A stretch of DNA of 64,000 nt from Mumia sp. Pv4-285. GTDB taxonomy: Bacteria > Actinomycetota > Actinomycetes > Propionibacteriales > Nocardioidaceae. This document shows, one piece after another, positions 11,483 through 21,408 of the stretch. Within the stretch, counting starts at the first letter, position 1; each line of letters begins with the position of its first letter. Made by a program: the position numbers and the translations under genes. The notes beneath the pieces were generated by a model that was given only the letters and a program-made list of their open reading frames with translations, did not search any database and had not been told where the DNA came from. The stretch covers positions 310,001 through 374,000 of the forward strand of contig NZ_CP162023.1 of the NCBI RefSeq assembly GCF_041320275.1, read 5' to 3'.

Positions 11483-13495
11483 ATGGACGATCCTGCGGCG
11501 CCCGCCAGCTCCCTGTCGGACACCGTTCCGGTCCCTGCCCAAGGGTCCCCGCGCGCAGCACGCGCGGTGGCCCTCGTGGCCTGGGTGCTCGGCCTCGGCG
11601 CGTCGTTGATCTACCTGATGACGACGCCGTCGATCGGCCCGGACGCGCTCTTCCTTTTCGTCGACGCCAGCGTGGCGCTCGTGTACGGCACCGTGGCCGC
11701 TGCGCTCCTGGCGCGGCGGCGCCATCCCGTCGCGTGGCTGCTGGCGGTGGCCGCTGTCGGCGGCGGGATGGCGGCGTTCGGAGGGGCGTACCGAGGTGCC
11801 GTGGCCGTCTGGGGGTGGCCGTCGCTGACCTGGGTCGAGTCGTGGTTCAGCTGGGCGTGGGTGCCCGGCACCCTGGCGCTTTTCGTCGTCGTCCCGTGGC
11901 TGCTGCGCGACCGCGCGCTCGGGCCGTGGTCGCGCACCGGTCTCGCGCTCGGCGTGGTCACGACGCTGGCGCTCACCGGGCAGCGGCTCCTCTTCCCGAT
12001 GTCCGACCCACGGGGTCTCCTCGCTGTCACGATCGTCCTCGGGCTCCTCACGGCGGCGGCGGTCGCCTGGCGCGCGCGCCACGAGCCGGCCGAGCGGGAC
12101 CGGGTGGCCCTGGGGTGGCTCACGCTCGGCGTGACCGCGATGTCGCTCTCGTTCGTGCCGCTCCTCTGGTACGCGATCCCGCCGTGGACGATGGCCGTGA
12201 CGCACCTCGTCTGCCAGGTGCTCTTCTCCGGCGCGATCCTCGTCGTGGTCCTCCGTCAGCAGCTGTGGGGCATCGACATCGCGGTGAGCCGGGCGCTCGT
12301 CGCCGCCATCCTCGTCGTCCTCCTCGTCGGCGCGTACGTCCTCGCGGTGCTCGGTGTGCAGCAGGCCGTGGGCGACGAGCAGGCGAGCCAGGTCGCGGCC
12401 GCGGTGGTCGTCGTCCTCGCCGCGCCGTTCCTGCGCCAGTGGGCGGGCAGCCGTGTCGGTGCGCTCGTGTACGGCGACGCGCTGCAACCGCACCGTGCGA
12501 TGACCCGGATCGGTGCGGGGTTCGCCTCCGACGACGAGCGCGAGCTGCTGGACGTGCTCGTCGCGCAGGTCGCGAGCTCGCTGCGGCTGCAGTCGGTCGC
12601 GCTGCGGGTGGGTGACGTCGACGTGGCGTCGTACGGCGTGCCGTCCTCCAACGCCCTCGACCTGCCGGTCGTGCACCGTGGTCAGGAGACCGGTCGGCTC
12701 GTCGTGACCGTGCCGCCCGGCGAGTGGCTCGGCACGCGCACCGTGAAGGCCATCGAGGACCTCGGCGACCTGCTGGCGGCCGGTCTCGCCCTGACCCTCG
12801 CGCTCCGCGACGCCGATGCGGCCCGCGAGCGCCTGACGACGGCACGGCTCCAGGAGCGCAAGGTCATCCGCCGCGAGCTCCACGACGGGCTGGGCCCTTG
12901 GCTCGCGGGGCTGCGCCTCGGCATCCAGGGCGTACGCAACGCGCTGCGGACCGATCCCGACCTCGCCGAGTCGCTGCTCGTCAGCCTGTCGAGCGAGCTC
13001 GATCAACGCATCGAGGACGTCCGCGTCCTCTCCCACAGCCTCCTCCCGCCGGCCATCGAGCAGCTCGGGCTCGGTCCGGCGCTCCAGGAGATGGCCGCGC
13101 GGTGGCGTCAGAACGGCATGGGCGTCACGCTGCGCTGCGGCTCGCTGCCGCGCCTCGGGATGCCCGTCGCGTCTGCGGCGTACGCGATCGCGAGCGAGTC
13201 GGTGACCAACGCCGCCAAGCACAGCGGTGCCGACGCCTGCACGATCGTGGTGAGCGCCGACGAACGCGCCCTCCGGGTGGTGTGCACCGACGACGGCCGC
13301 GGCATCGCACGCCAGGCACGCGAAGGCGTCGGCCTCCGGGCCATGATGGAGCGCGCGAGCGAGCTCGGTGGTCAGGTCGTGGTGTCCGCGCACGGCGTCC
13401 GCGGGACCCGCGTGGAGGCGTCGCTGCCGCTCGTCCCCCGTGCCGAGGAGCCGCTGCCGCCGCAGCGGGCCGAAGCGCCCGAAGGAGTCTCGTGA
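11483..13495 (+). CDS. NarL-type sensor histidine kinase with multi-span membrane sensor
   Basis: Membrane kinase of 670 residues. Eight or so hydrophobic segments fill residues 27-330, then a GAF-like linker (about 335-435) leads to a HisKA_3 dimerisation domain with phospho-acceptor H467 in [15 protein letters not shown]. The HATPase domain has the N box [11 protein letters not shown] and a G box DDGRGIA. GGAGG just upstream supports ATG 11483; the frame is open further upstream inside the previous gene. The stop overlaps the response-regulator start (GTGA). The signal is unknown; relatives respond to envelope stress. Extracytoplasmic loops are short, so sensing inside the membrane is likely. 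Confidence 0.9.
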   Translation: MDDPAAPASSLSDTVPVPAQGSPRAARAVALVAWVLGLGASLIYLMTTPSIGPDALFLFVDASVALVYGTVAAALLARRRHPVAWLLAVAAVGGGMAAFGGAYRGAVAVWGWPSLTWVESWFSWAWVPGTLALFVVVPWLLRDRALGPWSRTGLALGVVTTLALTGQRLLFPMSDPRGLLAVTIVLGLLTAAAVAWRARHEPAERDRVALGWLTLGVTAMSLSFVPLLWYAIPPWTMAVTHLVCQVLFSGAILVVVLRQQLWGIDIAVSRALVAAILVVLLVGAYVLAVLGVQQAVGDEQASQVAAAVVVVLAAPFLRQWAGSRVGALVYGDALQPHRAMTRIGAGFASDDERELLDVLVAQVASSLRLQSVALRVGDVDVASYGVPSSNALDLPVVHRGQETGRLVVTVPPGEWLGTRTVKAIEDLGDLLAAGLALTLALRDADAARERLTTARLQERKVIRRELHDGLGPWLAGLRLGIQGVRNALRTDPDLAESLLVSLSSELDQRIEDVRVLSHSLLPPAIEQLGLGPALQEMAARWRQNGMGVTLRCGSLPRLGMPVASAAYAIASESVTNAAKHSGADACTIVVSADERALRVVCTDDGRGIARQAREGVGLRAMMERASELGGQVVVSAHGVRGTRVEASLPLVPRAEEPLPPQRAEAPEGVS

Positions 13496-14154
13496 CCGAT
13501 CCGATCCGTGTGGTCGTCGTCGACGACCACCCCGTGTTCCGGCTGGGGATCGCCGGGCTCCTCAGCTCGCTCGACGGCATCGAGCTCGTCGGCCAGGCGG
13601 AAGGGCCCGACCAGGCGAGGGCGCAGATCGACGGATCCGTCGACGTCGTCCTCATGGACCTCGACCTCGCCGGGGAGTCCGGTGTGGTCCTCACCCGCGA
13701 GCTCGTCGCCGCGCACCCGGGCCTCAAGGTGCTGGTCGTGACGATGCACGAGGACGACGTGTCGGTGCTGGCCGCGATGCGGGCCGGAGCGCGTGGCTAC
13801 CTGCTCAAGTCGTCGGCACCGGACCGGTTGGAGCGGGCGATCCGCGGTGTGGCCGTCGGTGACCTCGTCGTCGGTCACGGTGTCGCGGACCGCGCGCTCT
13901 CGTACGTCGCGTCACCCCCGTCGGGGGGCTCCGCGAGCGGGCCGCGTCCGTTCCCCGAGCTCACCGACCGCGAGCTGGAGGTGCTCGACCTGGTGGCACG
14001 CGGCATGGGCAACGCGGCGATCGCCCGGACGCTCTCGCTCAGTGAGAAGACGGTCCGTAACCACGTCTCGAACCTCCTGACGAAACTTGGCGTGCGAGAC
14101 CGCGCCGGAGCCGTAGCCACAGCACGGGACGCTGGCCTCGGTGCCGGGGTGTGA
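13492..14154 (+). CDS. NarL/FixJ family response regulator
   Basis: 220-residue DNA-binding partner of the upstream kinase. The receiver domain has acidic residues D11/D12, phospho-acceptor D56 in [10 protein letters not shown] and K106 in [10 protein letters not shown] flexible Gly/Ser/Pro linker (about 135-150) joins a LuxR-type HTH (about 153-210: [15 protein letters not shown], then [11 protein letters not shown]). GAAGGAG lies four bases before the GTG start, which overlaps the kinase stop, so the pair is coupled. Targets cannot be seen; no obvious operator repeats occur near the operon. Confidence 0.95.
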   Translation: MTDPIRVVVVDDHPVFRLGIAGLLSSLDGIELVGQAEGPDQARAQIDGSVDVVLMDLDLAGESGVVLTRELVAAHPGLKVLVVTMHEDDVSVLAAMRAGARGYLLKSSAPDRLERAIRGVAVGDLVVGHGVADRALSYVASPPSGGSASGPRPFPELTDRELEVLDLVARGMGNAAIARTLSLSEKTVRNHVSNLLTKLGVRDRAGAVATARDAGLGAGV

Positions 14155-14166
14155 GCCCGACGGCGC

Positions 14167-14952
14167 TCATCGGACGCTCGTCTTCCGGCTCGTGCTGCGC
14201 AGGAGGTCGAGCGCACGCTGCGGCCGGTCGGTGATGATGCCCTCGACGCCGGCGTCAGCCGCGCGCAGGATCGCCGCGCGCGCGTTCGCCGTCCAGACGT
14301 AGGTCTCGAGGCCCGCGAGCTGCGCACGGCGCACGTAGCTGGAGCTCACCGTCCCGTACCAGGGGTTCACCGCTGACGCCCAGGCCTCGAGGACGGGCTG
14401 GCGCGGAGCGTGGTGCACCAGGAGGCCCCGCGGGACTTCCGGGAGGAGTCGACCGAACGTCCGCAGGGACGCTGCGTCGAAGCTCTGGACGGTGACGGCG
14501 ACGCCGGGCGAGAAGCACGACAGGACGTCCGCGACCGCGGGGACCAGGTCGGGCTGGGTCTCCGGGTGCTTGATCTCCAGGAGCAGCCCGACACCGGTCG
14601 CGCGGAGGGCGTCGAGCACCTGCTCCAGCGTCGGCACGGGTTCGCCGGCGAAGGTGTCGCCGCGCCAGGAGCCGGCGTCGAGCTGACGGATCTCTGCGTA
14701 GGTGAAGGTGGACACGGGGTCATCGGCGCGGTGCGGGAACCGCCGCGCGATGTCGGTCGTGCGCGCGAGCGTCGCGTCGTGGAGCACGACGGGGACCCCG
14801 TCGCGCGTGGACTGGACGTCGACCTCGACCGCATCGACGCCGATCATGACCGCTGCTCGGACAGCGGCGAGCGTGTTCTCCGGCGCGACGTCGTTCGCGC
14901 CCCGGTGCGCGACGACTCGTGGTCGGCGCATCGTGGTGATCTGCTCGTTCAT
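14167..14952 (-). CDS. Glycerophosphodiester phosphodiesterase
   Basis: Hydrolyses glycerophosphodiesters to glycerol-3-phosphate and an alcohol. The 261-residue TIM-barrel protein begins with the family signature VVAHRGANDVAPENTLAA (H16, R17, E25), with further metal and catalytic residues E43 and D45 in DAVEVDVQ and H58 in VVLHDATL. ATG 14952 is preceded at 6 bases by GACGCT (an xAnnnT hexamer); an in-frame ATG at codon 8 is an alternative, and the longer upstream frame lacks support. No signal peptide is seen, so it is probably cytoplasmic. It is convergent with the response-regulator gene, 12 bases apart. Confidence 0.93.
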   Translation of the reverse strand: MNEQITTMRRPRVVAHRGANDVAPENTLAAVRAAVMIGVDAVEVDVQSTRDGVPVVLHDATLARTTDIARRFPHRADDPVSTFTYAEIRQLDAGSWRGDTFAGEPVPTLEQVLDALRATGVGLLLEIKHPETQPDLVPAVADVLSCFSPGVAVTVQSFDAASLRTFGRLLPEVPRGLLVHHAPRQPVLEAWASAVNPWYGTVSSSYVRRAQLAGLETYVWTANARAAILRAADAGVEGIITDRPQRALDLLRSTSRKTSVR

Positions 14953-15051
14953 GCTTCGAGCGTCGCCAGAGGTGGTGGAGCAGGGGCGAGGCGCGGGTGG
15001 ACGGGAGGTGAATGCTGCCTGAGATCTGGCCAAGAGTGGCGGCGGAGTATG

Positions 15052-15065
15052 CGAACATGTGTTCG
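15052..15065. promoter_or_regulatory. LexA SOS box upstream of dinB
   Basis: CGAACATGTGTTCG is a perfect palindrome matching the actinobacterial SOS consensus CGAAC-N4-GTTCG. It ends 41 bases before the dinB ATG. LexA itself is not in the window; damage induction of dinB is inferred from the site. Confidence 0.85.
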
Positions 15066-15106
15066 ATGGACGACCGAGCGAAAGACCGCCTGAACGACGC
15101 GGCGCG

Positions 15107-16297
15107 ATGAACGGCGAGGCGACGATCCTGCACGCCGACCTCGACTCGTTCTTCGCGTCGGTCGAGCAGCGCGACGATCCCGCCTTGCGGGGCCGTCCGG
15201 TCCTGGTCGGGGGCGGGGTGGTGGTCGCCGCGAGCTACGAGGCCAAGGCCTACGGGGTGCGGACCCCCATGGGCATCGTCGAGGCCAAGTCGCTGTGCCC
15301 GGGCGCGGTCGTCGCGTCACCCCGGTTCGACGCGTACTCGGCGGCGAGCAAGGCCGTCTTCGAGGTCTTTCGCGACACCACGCCGCTGGTCGACCCGGTG
15401 TCGATCGACGAGGCTTTCCTCGAGGTCGGCGGGCTCGCCCGTCTCGTCGGGTCGCCGGAGTCGATCGCGGCCGGGTTGCGGCAGCGTGTGCGCGACGAGG
15501 TGGGGCTGCCGATCACGGTCGGGATCGCCCGGACGAAGTTCCTCGCCAAGGTCGCGAGCGCGTTCGCGAAGCCGGACGGCCTCCTCGTGGTGCCGGTCGA
15601 GGGCGAGCGCGCCTTCCTGCACCCGCTCCCCGTCGAGCGGATGTGGGGCGTGGGCGTCAAGACCGCCACCAAGCTGCGCGCGCGAGGCGTCGAACGCATC
15701 GGCGACCTCGCCGCCGTCCCGCCGCACGCGCTCGCCTCGTACGTCGGCCGCGCCGCCGCGTACCACCTCCACGCGCTGGCCAACGGGCGCGACCCGCGCC
15801 CCGTGGTCACCGGGACTCGTCGGCGCTCCGTGGGGGCTCAGCGGGCGCTGGGCCGCCGCCCGAAGACGATGTCCGAGATCGACTCCGCGCTCGCCGGCCT
15901 CGTCGACCGGGTGGCACGGCGGATGCGCAAGGCGGAGCGCGAGGGCCGTACGATCACGCTGCGGCTGCGCTTCGACGACTTCGAGCGCGCCACCCGGTCC
16001 CACACGCTCCCGCGGCCGACCGCACGCACGGAGCGCCTGCTCCTCGTCGCTCGCTCGCTCCTCGACGTCGCCGAGCCGATGATCGCCGAGCGCGGGTGCA
16101 CGCTGGTCGGCGTCAGCGTCAGCGGGTTCGACCCGCAGGCGGGCGTGCAGCTCGAGCTGCCGTTCGGCGAGCCCGACACCGCGACCCTCGACCTCGCGCT
16201 GGACGACGTGCGCGAGCGGTTCGGCTCGGCGGCGGTCCTGCGGGGTTCGCTGGTCACCCGCGGCGAGGGCTTCGCGATGCCTACCCTCCCCGACTGA
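15107..16297 (+). CDS. dinB: DNA polymerase IV (Y-family)
   Basis: Error-prone translesion polymerase of 396 residues. The palm carries LHADLDSFFASVEQ (metal ligand D11), SYEAKAYGVRTPM and SIDEAFLEV (catalytic DE). The thumb has the helix-hairpin-helix MWGVGVKTATKLRARG, followed by the little-finger domain. QLELPF close to the C-terminus resembles a sliding-clamp-binding motif. I chose ATG 15107: an in-frame GTG at 15059 lies inside the SOS box, so translation from there is unlikely. The SOS box puts it under LexA. It is divergent from the phosphodiesterase gene and stands alone. Confidence 0.95.
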   Translation: MNGEATILHADLDSFFASVEQRDDPALRGRPVLVGGGVVVAASYEAKAYGVRTPMGIVEAKSLCPGAVVASPRFDAYSAASKAVFEVFRDTTPLVDPVSIDEAFLEVGGLARLVGSPESIAAGLRQRVRDEVGLPITVGIARTKFLAKVASAFAKPDGLLVVPVEGERAFLHPLPVERMWGVGVKTATKLRARGVERIGDLAAVPPHALASYVGRAAAYHLHALANGRDPRPVVTGTRRRSVGAQRALGRRPKTMSEIDSALAGLVDRVARRMRKAEREGRTITLRLRFDDFERATRSHTLPRPTARTERLLLVARSLLDVAEPMIAERGCTLVGVSVSGFDPQAGVQLELPFGEPDTATLDLALDDVRERFGSAAVLRGSLVTRGEGFAMPTLPD

Positions 16298-16386
16298 CCG
16301 CGAGCCACTCTGTGCGTGTTCGCGTACGCACGCACAGCCGCGGACGCCTCACCCCGGGCGCCGATACCCTGGCCCGAGGAGGTTCC

Positions 16387-19125
16387 ATGCTGATCGGGCG
16401 GGACGAGGAGCTCGGGATCCTTGCGGCCACGGTCGCGCACGCCCGAGCCGGGCGTTCACGCGTCGCCGTCGTCTCGGGAGCACCGGGCAGCGGCAAGTCG
16501 GCACTCCTCGACGCAGCGTCCGAGACGCTCGCCCCCGAGGCCACGGTGCTGCGCGCGGCGGGACACGTCGCCGAGTCGGACCTGCCGTACGCCGGCCTGC
16601 ACCAGCTCCTTGCGCCGTACGAGTCGACCCTCGCCGCCCATCCCGATCCTCGCGCCCACGCGTTGGCCGGCGCCGTCGCGTTCAGCCTCGGCGACCCGAC
16701 CGACCGCCTTCCCGTGGCGAGCTCGCTCGTGTGGTTCCTCTCGGAGCTGGCCACCGCGGGTCTCGTCGCGGTCGCGGTCGACGACGTGCAGTGGCTCGAT
16801 GCGTCGACACGCCAGGCCCTCGTGTTCGCGGCGAGGCGCCTGGACGCCGATCCGGTCGTCTTCTGGTTCGTCACTCGAGCGCCGGTCAGCGAGGAGCTGC
16901 GGGGGATCGGTACGACCACCGTCCTCATGCCGCTCTCCCGCGAGGAGTCGCGGGAGCTGCTCCGGCTGCGCCACCCGGGGATGAGCGCCGTCGTCGCGGA
17001 GCGGATCGCCGTCGAGGCGGGTGGTCTGCCGCTCGCCCTCGCGGAGGCCCCGCTCGACCTGCGGGACGAGCAACGACGCGGGCGCGAGCCGCTCCCGGCC
17101 CGGCTCCGCATCGGTCCGTCCCTGGAGTCGTTGTACGCCCCACGCATCGAGGCGCTGTCGCAGTCGAGCCGGTTCGCGGTGCTGCTCGTCGCGCTCGACG
17201 ACCTCGACGGTGCCACCACGAATCGTGCGTTGTCCGCGGCCGGGCTCACCTCCGTCGACCTCGATCCGGCCGAGAGGCTCGGACTCGTGACGCCTCGTGA
17301 CGGCAGCTGGGTGCCGGTCCACCCGACACTGGGCGCGGCGGTCAAGGCCGCTGCGACCGTCGGCGACCTCGAACGCGCTCACAGCATCCTGGCGACCTGC
17401 TTCCGCGACGATCCCGTACGCCACGCCGCCCACCTCCGGCATGTCGGCCAGGTGGGTGACGCCAGCATCGTGGCCGCTCTCGTGGCTGCTGCCGAGCAGG
17501 CGACACGTCAAGGTGCGCCCGCGGAGGCGGCACTCGCCTGGGAGTCCGCGGCGGCCCATGAACCCTCCGCGGCCGAGCGCAGCAGGCTGGTGGCGCTCGC
17601 GGCGCAGGCGTACATGCAAGCCCGCGCGGCCGGGCCCGCGACACGCCTGCTGCGAACCCTTGTCGCCAGCGCTCCGCACGAGCTGGACCGGGCCCGGTGG
17701 GCGACGCTCCTGGTGATGGCCGCGCTCTGGTCGCAGGACGAGCCCCCGGTCGAGTCGGACCACTTCGCCCGCCTCGGACTCGACCTCGTACGACGGGGAG
17801 GCGAGCCCGCGGCCGTCGGACTCGACCTCGTGATCTCGCTGGTCTCCCACGGGATGGCATGGGGCGACGTCGCCCGCGCCACGGCGTACGCCGACCCCCT
17901 TCGTACGCTCGTCCCGGAGGAGCAGTTCCCCGTCGAGCAGCGCGCTCTCCTCGACGTCCTCGACCTGATGACCGGCGCCGAGGGCGCAGGTGAGTTCTTG
18001 CGTGGCGACTGGCTCGGCTCGGTCGACGGCGCCCGGTCGGACCCCACGCTTGCGCTCGGCTTCGCCGGGCTGGGACTGGCGCACCTCGGCGACCTCGACG
18101 GCTGCGTGGAGGTTGCCCGGCGGTGCGAGGAGCTGGCTCGGGTCACCGGCGGCCAGAGCGCCGCACGGTTGTCGACCAACGCGATCACGATGATCGTGTG
18201 GGAGCGGCGCGGTGAGTGGTCGCGCGCGGTGCTCGAGCTGTCTGCGGCGGGGCAGGCGGCGCGGGACCACGACTTCACCGGGCCCTACGCGCACATCCTG
18301 CTCCGGCACGCCTACATCCGGGCCTGTCAGGGTCTCGCTGACGAGTGTCAGGCGCTGCTGGCGCGCGGGGCGGAGGTGACCGAGCGTCAGAGCCCGGCGC
18401 TCGCGCACAGCGAGGCCTGTGTCCGCGGCATGCTGCTGCTGTCGACCGCGGACTTCTCCGCCGCGGCCACGGTCCTCGAGCAGGCCGCCGCGCTCGAGCG
18501 GGCGACCGGCGGCGAGAACCTCGCCTACACCTCGCGGTTCGTCAACCAGTTCGAGGCCTACTGGCACTGTGGCCGTGAGGGCGAGCTGCTCGGCGAGCTG
18601 GACGAGTACGAGAGGCGGGCCACGCGCGATCAGCATGGTCTGTCGCTCGCGTGGGCGGCGCGATGTCGTGCGCTGCTCGCCGGCCCGGCCGACGTCGACG
18701 CCGGCTTCGAGGAGGCGGTCCGCCTCCACGACGAGGCGACGTACGGGTTCGAGCGTGCCCGCGCGCAGCTCAGCTGGGGCCTGCGGCTGCGCAGGCTCCG
18801 GCGCAAGGCGGACGCCCGGGTGCAGCTCGACGCTGCGCTCGCCGAGTTCGTACGGCTCGGTGCTGACGCGTGGGAGGCGCGCGCCCGCTCGGAGCTGGCG
18901 GCCTGCGGGTCGCGGCGCGCGAACGTCGTCGATGCGGCGTCCCCGCTCGCAGCGCTCACCCCACGCGAGTTCGAGGTGGCGCGCGAGGTCGTCGCCGGCA
19001 TGTCGAACGCGGACGCCGCGGAGCGCCTCGTGATCTCGCAGCGGACCGTCGAGTACCACCTCGCGAGCGTCTTCCGGAAGCTCGGGATCCGGGAGCGGAC
19101 GGCGCTGAGCACCTTTTTCGACTGA
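16387..19125 (+). CDS. Large ATP-binding LuxR-family regulator (LAL type)
   Basis: 912-residue STAND-type regulator. The N-terminal AAA ATPase has Walker A GAPGSGKS (31-38) and Walker B LVAVAVDDVQWLD (near 140). A long middle of TPR-like helical repeats (about 330-830) likely receives the signal. The C-terminal LuxR HTH (about 850-908: LTPREFEVAREVVAGMSN, then RTVEYHLASVFRKLG) binds DNA. GAGGAGG (16376-16382) places the ATG. Such proteins are activators of catabolic or secondary-metabolite genes. No metabolic cluster adjoins; the next gene downstream is a secreted RCC1-repeat protein in the same direction, a possible but unproven target. Confidence 0.92.
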   Translation: MLIGRDEELGILAATVAHARAGRSRVAVVSGAPGSGKSALLDAASETLAPEATVLRAAGHVAESDLPYAGLHQLLAPYESTLAAHPDPRAHALAGAVAFSLGDPTDRLPVASSLVWFLSELATAGLVAVAVDDVQWLDASTRQALVFAARRLDADPVVFWFVTRAPVSEELRGIGTTTVLMPLSREESRELLRLRHPGMSAVVAERIAVEAGGLPLALAEAPLDLRDEQRRGREPLPARLRIGPSLESLYAPRIEALSQSSRFAVLLVALDDLDGATTNRALSAAGLTSVDLDPAERLGLVTPRDGSWVPVHPTLGAAVKAAATVGDLERAHSILATCFRDDPVRHAAHLRHVGQVGDASIVAALVAAAEQATRQGAPAEAALAWESAAAHEPSAAERSRLVALAAQAYMQARAAGPATRLLRTLVASAPHELDRARWATLLVMAALWSQDEPPVESDHFARLGLDLVRRGGEPAAVGLDLVISLVSHGMAWGDVARATAYADPLRTLVPEEQFPVEQRALLDVLDLMTGAEGAGEFLRGDWLGSVDGARSDPTLALGFAGLGLAHLGDLDGCVEVARRCEELARVTGGQSAARLSTNAITMIVWERRGEWSRAVLELSAAGQAARDHDFTGPYAHILLRHAYIRACQGLADECQALLARGAEVTERQSPALAHSEACVRGMLLLSTADFSAAATVLEQAAALERATGGENLAYTSRFVNQFEAYWHCGREGELLGELDEYERRATRDQHGLSLAWAARCRALLAGPADVDAGFEEAVRLHDEATYGFERARAQLSWGLRLRRLRRKADARVQLDAALAEFVRLGADAWEARARSELAACGSRRANVVDAASPLAALTPREFEVAREVVAGMSNADAAERLVISQRTVEYHLASVFRKLGIRERTALSTFFD

Positions 19126-19240
19126 GCGGTCCTCGCCACGGACGCTCACCCTGGTGGTCACCACGGATGTAGCGCGCGCTGCTCGATCGTGAGACTGCGA
19201 AGGTCATGACCGCAGCCGTTCGTACGAATCGAGCCCACCC

Positions 19241-20983
19241 ATGCGCCGCCTCGCCCTCCTGACCGTCACGACCGTGATCGCGAGCACCCTCGCGGTCGGG
19301 AGCGGCAGCACGCCCGCGTACGCCGTCGCGCCGCCCGAGGCCGCGCCCTCGATCGCCGCGGGGAACGTGGCGTCGGTGGTGATCGGTCGCGACGGGCGCC
19401 CGTACGGGACGGGCGTGAACATCTACGGATCTCTCACCGGAACCGGCGCGCGGACGACGCTGACGCCGATGACGGGCCTTCCGGCGGGTGTCCGGGCGGT
19501 GTCGGTCGCCGCGGGCCCGACGTGGTTCTCACTGGTTCGCGGGTCCGACGGCCGGGTGTACGGGACGGGGTTGAACGACAACGGTCAGATCACCGGCTCG
19601 GGCCTCGCCACGTCACTTCGGCCGCTGTCCGGGATGCCGGCGGGGGTCCAGGCGGTCGACGTGGCAGCCGGCAACACCTTCACCCTCGTCCTCGGCTCCG
19701 ACGGCGTGGTCCGCGGCACGGGGCACAACGGGAGCGGCCAGCTCACCGGGGCGGGCCATCGATCGACGTTGATGCCGCTGGTCGGGCTTCCTGCCGGCGT
19801 TCGGGCGAAGGCGATCGCCGCAGGCGCCGTGCACAGCCTCGTGGTGGGCGACAACGGGGTGGTCTACGGGGCCGGACTGAATGACCAGGGTCAGCTGACC
19901 GGCACCGGCAATCGCACGGTTCTGACGCCCCTGACCGGGTTCCCGGTCGGCAAGGTTCCCGTCGCGGTCGCAGCAGGGTGGCGCCACTCGGTCGTGCTGG
20001 CGAGCGACGGCAGGATGTACGGAACGGGGCTCAACGACGTCGGACAGCTGACCGGTACGAGCGGCGTCCGCACGACGTTGACGCTGATGCAGCCCCTCAC
20101 GTTCGACGTCAACTTCGACGCCGTCGCCATCAGCGCCGGCGAGAAGCACACCGTCGCCCTCGGGGAGGACGGGGAGGCGTACGGGGTCGGGAGCAACGAC
20201 CACAGCCAGGTCGGCGGCATCCCGCTGCATGTGACCTCCTTCCTGAACCTCAGCCGACGCGTCACGTCCGACGTGGTCGGGATCTCCGCGACCAACAGCA
20301 GCCACACCCTCCTGCGCACCGCCGACGGGATGGTGTGGGGTTTGGGACGCAACCAGAGCCGGCAGCTCACCGCGCGCAACCCCAGCATGACGACGGGTGC
20401 GAGCCTGCTGAGCGGGCAGCTGCTCATCGCCCGCGCCCGACCCGTGGTTCGCGGAGCTGCGCGGGTCGGCGGCGTCCTCAGCGCCGGTGCCGGCGCCTGG
20501 AGTCCGGCGGCGACGGACTACGCCTACCGCTGGTACCGCAACGGCGCCCTGATCAGCGGGGCGACGGGCAGCGCGTACCGGCTGGTCGCCGCCGACCGCG
20601 GCCGCCGCATCAGCGTGCTCGTCATCGCCAGTGCCGGAAGCCACGCACGCGGGACCGCCAGCTCAGTGGCGACTGCGACGGTGCGACACGGCGTGGCGCC
20701 GCGCTACGTGCGTACGCCGAAGCCGCGGATCGCGGGTCAGAAGCGGGTGGGCAAGCGGTTGCGCATCCGAGGCCTCGTACGGAGCGGGTTCGCGCCGACG
20801 CCGTCGCGCCTGCGCTACCAGTGGTACCGCGGCACGAAGAAGATCCGGGGCGCGACGCAGGCGGCCTACCGGGTGAAGCGCAAGGACCGGGGCAAGCGCG
20901 TGCGCGTCCGGGTGTACGCCGTACGACCCGGCCACCTGACCGGGACGTACGACACCAGACGAGTGAGGATCTCGCGCCGCTGA
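19241..20983 (+). CDS. Secreted RCC1-repeat protein with two Ig-like C-terminal domains
   Basis: 580 residues. A classic signal peptide (MRRLALL..., hydrophobic to about residue 20, probable cut after AYA28) precedes roughly seven RCC1-type beta-propeller repeats (about 35-390), each with a pattern like VAAGxxHSxVLxSDGxVYGTGxNxxGQLTG. Two bacterial Ig-like modules follow, each containing a YRWYRNG.../YQWYRGTKK strand and a conserved GATxxAYR element (about 395-485 and 490-580). The C-terminus is very basic. It is an extracellular binding protein of unknown ligand; many RCC1 repeats mediate protein contacts. It lies 115 bases after the LAL regulator. Confidence 0.88.
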   Translation: MRRLALLTVTTVIASTLAVGSGSTPAYAVAPPEAAPSIAAGNVASVVIGRDGRPYGTGVNIYGSLTGTGARTTLTPMTGLPAGVRAVSVAAGPTWFSLVRGSDGRVYGTGLNDNGQITGSGLATSLRPLSGMPAGVQAVDVAAGNTFTLVLGSDGVVRGTGHNGSGQLTGAGHRSTLMPLVGLPAGVRAKAIAAGAVHSLVVGDNGVVYGAGLNDQGQLTGTGNRTVLTPLTGFPVGKVPVAVAAGWRHSVVLASDGRMYGTGLNDVGQLTGTSGVRTTLTLMQPLTFDVNFDAVAISAGEKHTVALGEDGEAYGVGSNDHSQVGGIPLHVTSFLNLSRRVTSDVVGISATNSSHTLLRTADGMVWGLGRNQSRQLTARNPSMTTGASLLSGQLLIARARPVVRGAARVGGVLSAGAGAWSPAATDYAYRWYRNGALISGATGSAYRLVAADRGRRISVLVIASAGSHARGTASSVATATVRHGVAPRYVRTPKPRIAGQKRVGKRLRIRGLVRSGFAPTPSRLRYQWYRGTKKIRGATQAAYRVKRKDRGKRVRVRVYAVRPGHLTGTYDTRRVRISRR

Positions 20984-21015
20984 GAGCCGCCGATGAGACG
21001 TCGGGGTGACGGTGA

Positions 21016-21408
21016 TCAGGTGATCAGCGTCATCCCGGCGTGCCTCGCTGCCCGCTTGTCGAACGTCATCACCCGTGTGCAGCCCACGTCGATGCCCGCC
21101 TCGACGACTAGCGCGTCCGCAAAGTCCGCGCCTGCACGCGTGCGTCGCAGGGCGGAGCGGACAAGGTCGGGATTCTCGGTGCGAAGCTCTTGGGAGTCGA
21201 GGAGGGCCTCGAAGAACTTCAGCCGTCGAGCTCGTGGGACGGAGTACGCGCGGTCGAGCACCCACCAGGTCTCGGCGAGGACCACGAGGCTGAGGTATCC
21301 AGGATCGTCCGATGTGAGTCGGTCGATCACCGCGTCGGCTCGTGCGGTCTGGCGCTCATCGTCGCGAACGGCGTAGCGGATGACCACGTTCGAATCCAGA
21401 CCGATCAC
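21016..21408 (-). CDS. vapC: PIN-domain toxin (VapC-like ribonuclease)
   Basis: Putative Mg-dependent RNase of a type II toxin-antitoxin pair. The 130 residues keep the PIN acidic set: D5 in MIGLDSNVVIRY, E46 in LAETWWV, D95 and D98 in ADFADALV, and D117 in TFDKRA. The GTG start overlaps the antitoxin stop by 4 bases (GTGA), the usual coupling. The longer upstream frame is rejected because it runs through the antitoxin gene. G+C appears slightly below that of its neighbours and a tRNA gene lies close by, which could mean acquisition by transfer. The target RNA is unknown. Confidence 0.92.
   Translation of the reverse strand: MIGLDSNVVIRYAVRDDERQTARADAVIDRLTSDDPGYLSLVVLAETWWVLDRAYSVPRARRLKFFEALLDSQELRTENPDLVRSALRRTRAGADFADALVVEAGIDVGCTRVMTFDKRAARHAGMTLIT

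Noticed and set aside
11096-13393. Long minus-strand open frame opposite the histidine kinase
   Set aside because: A shadow of a GC-rich gene: composition is dominated by Arg/Ala/Gly/His, with no domain and no initiation signal.
15059-15106. GTG 15059 as the dinB start
   Set aside because: It lies inside the SOS box, and the extra 16 residues do not resemble the polymerase N-terminus.
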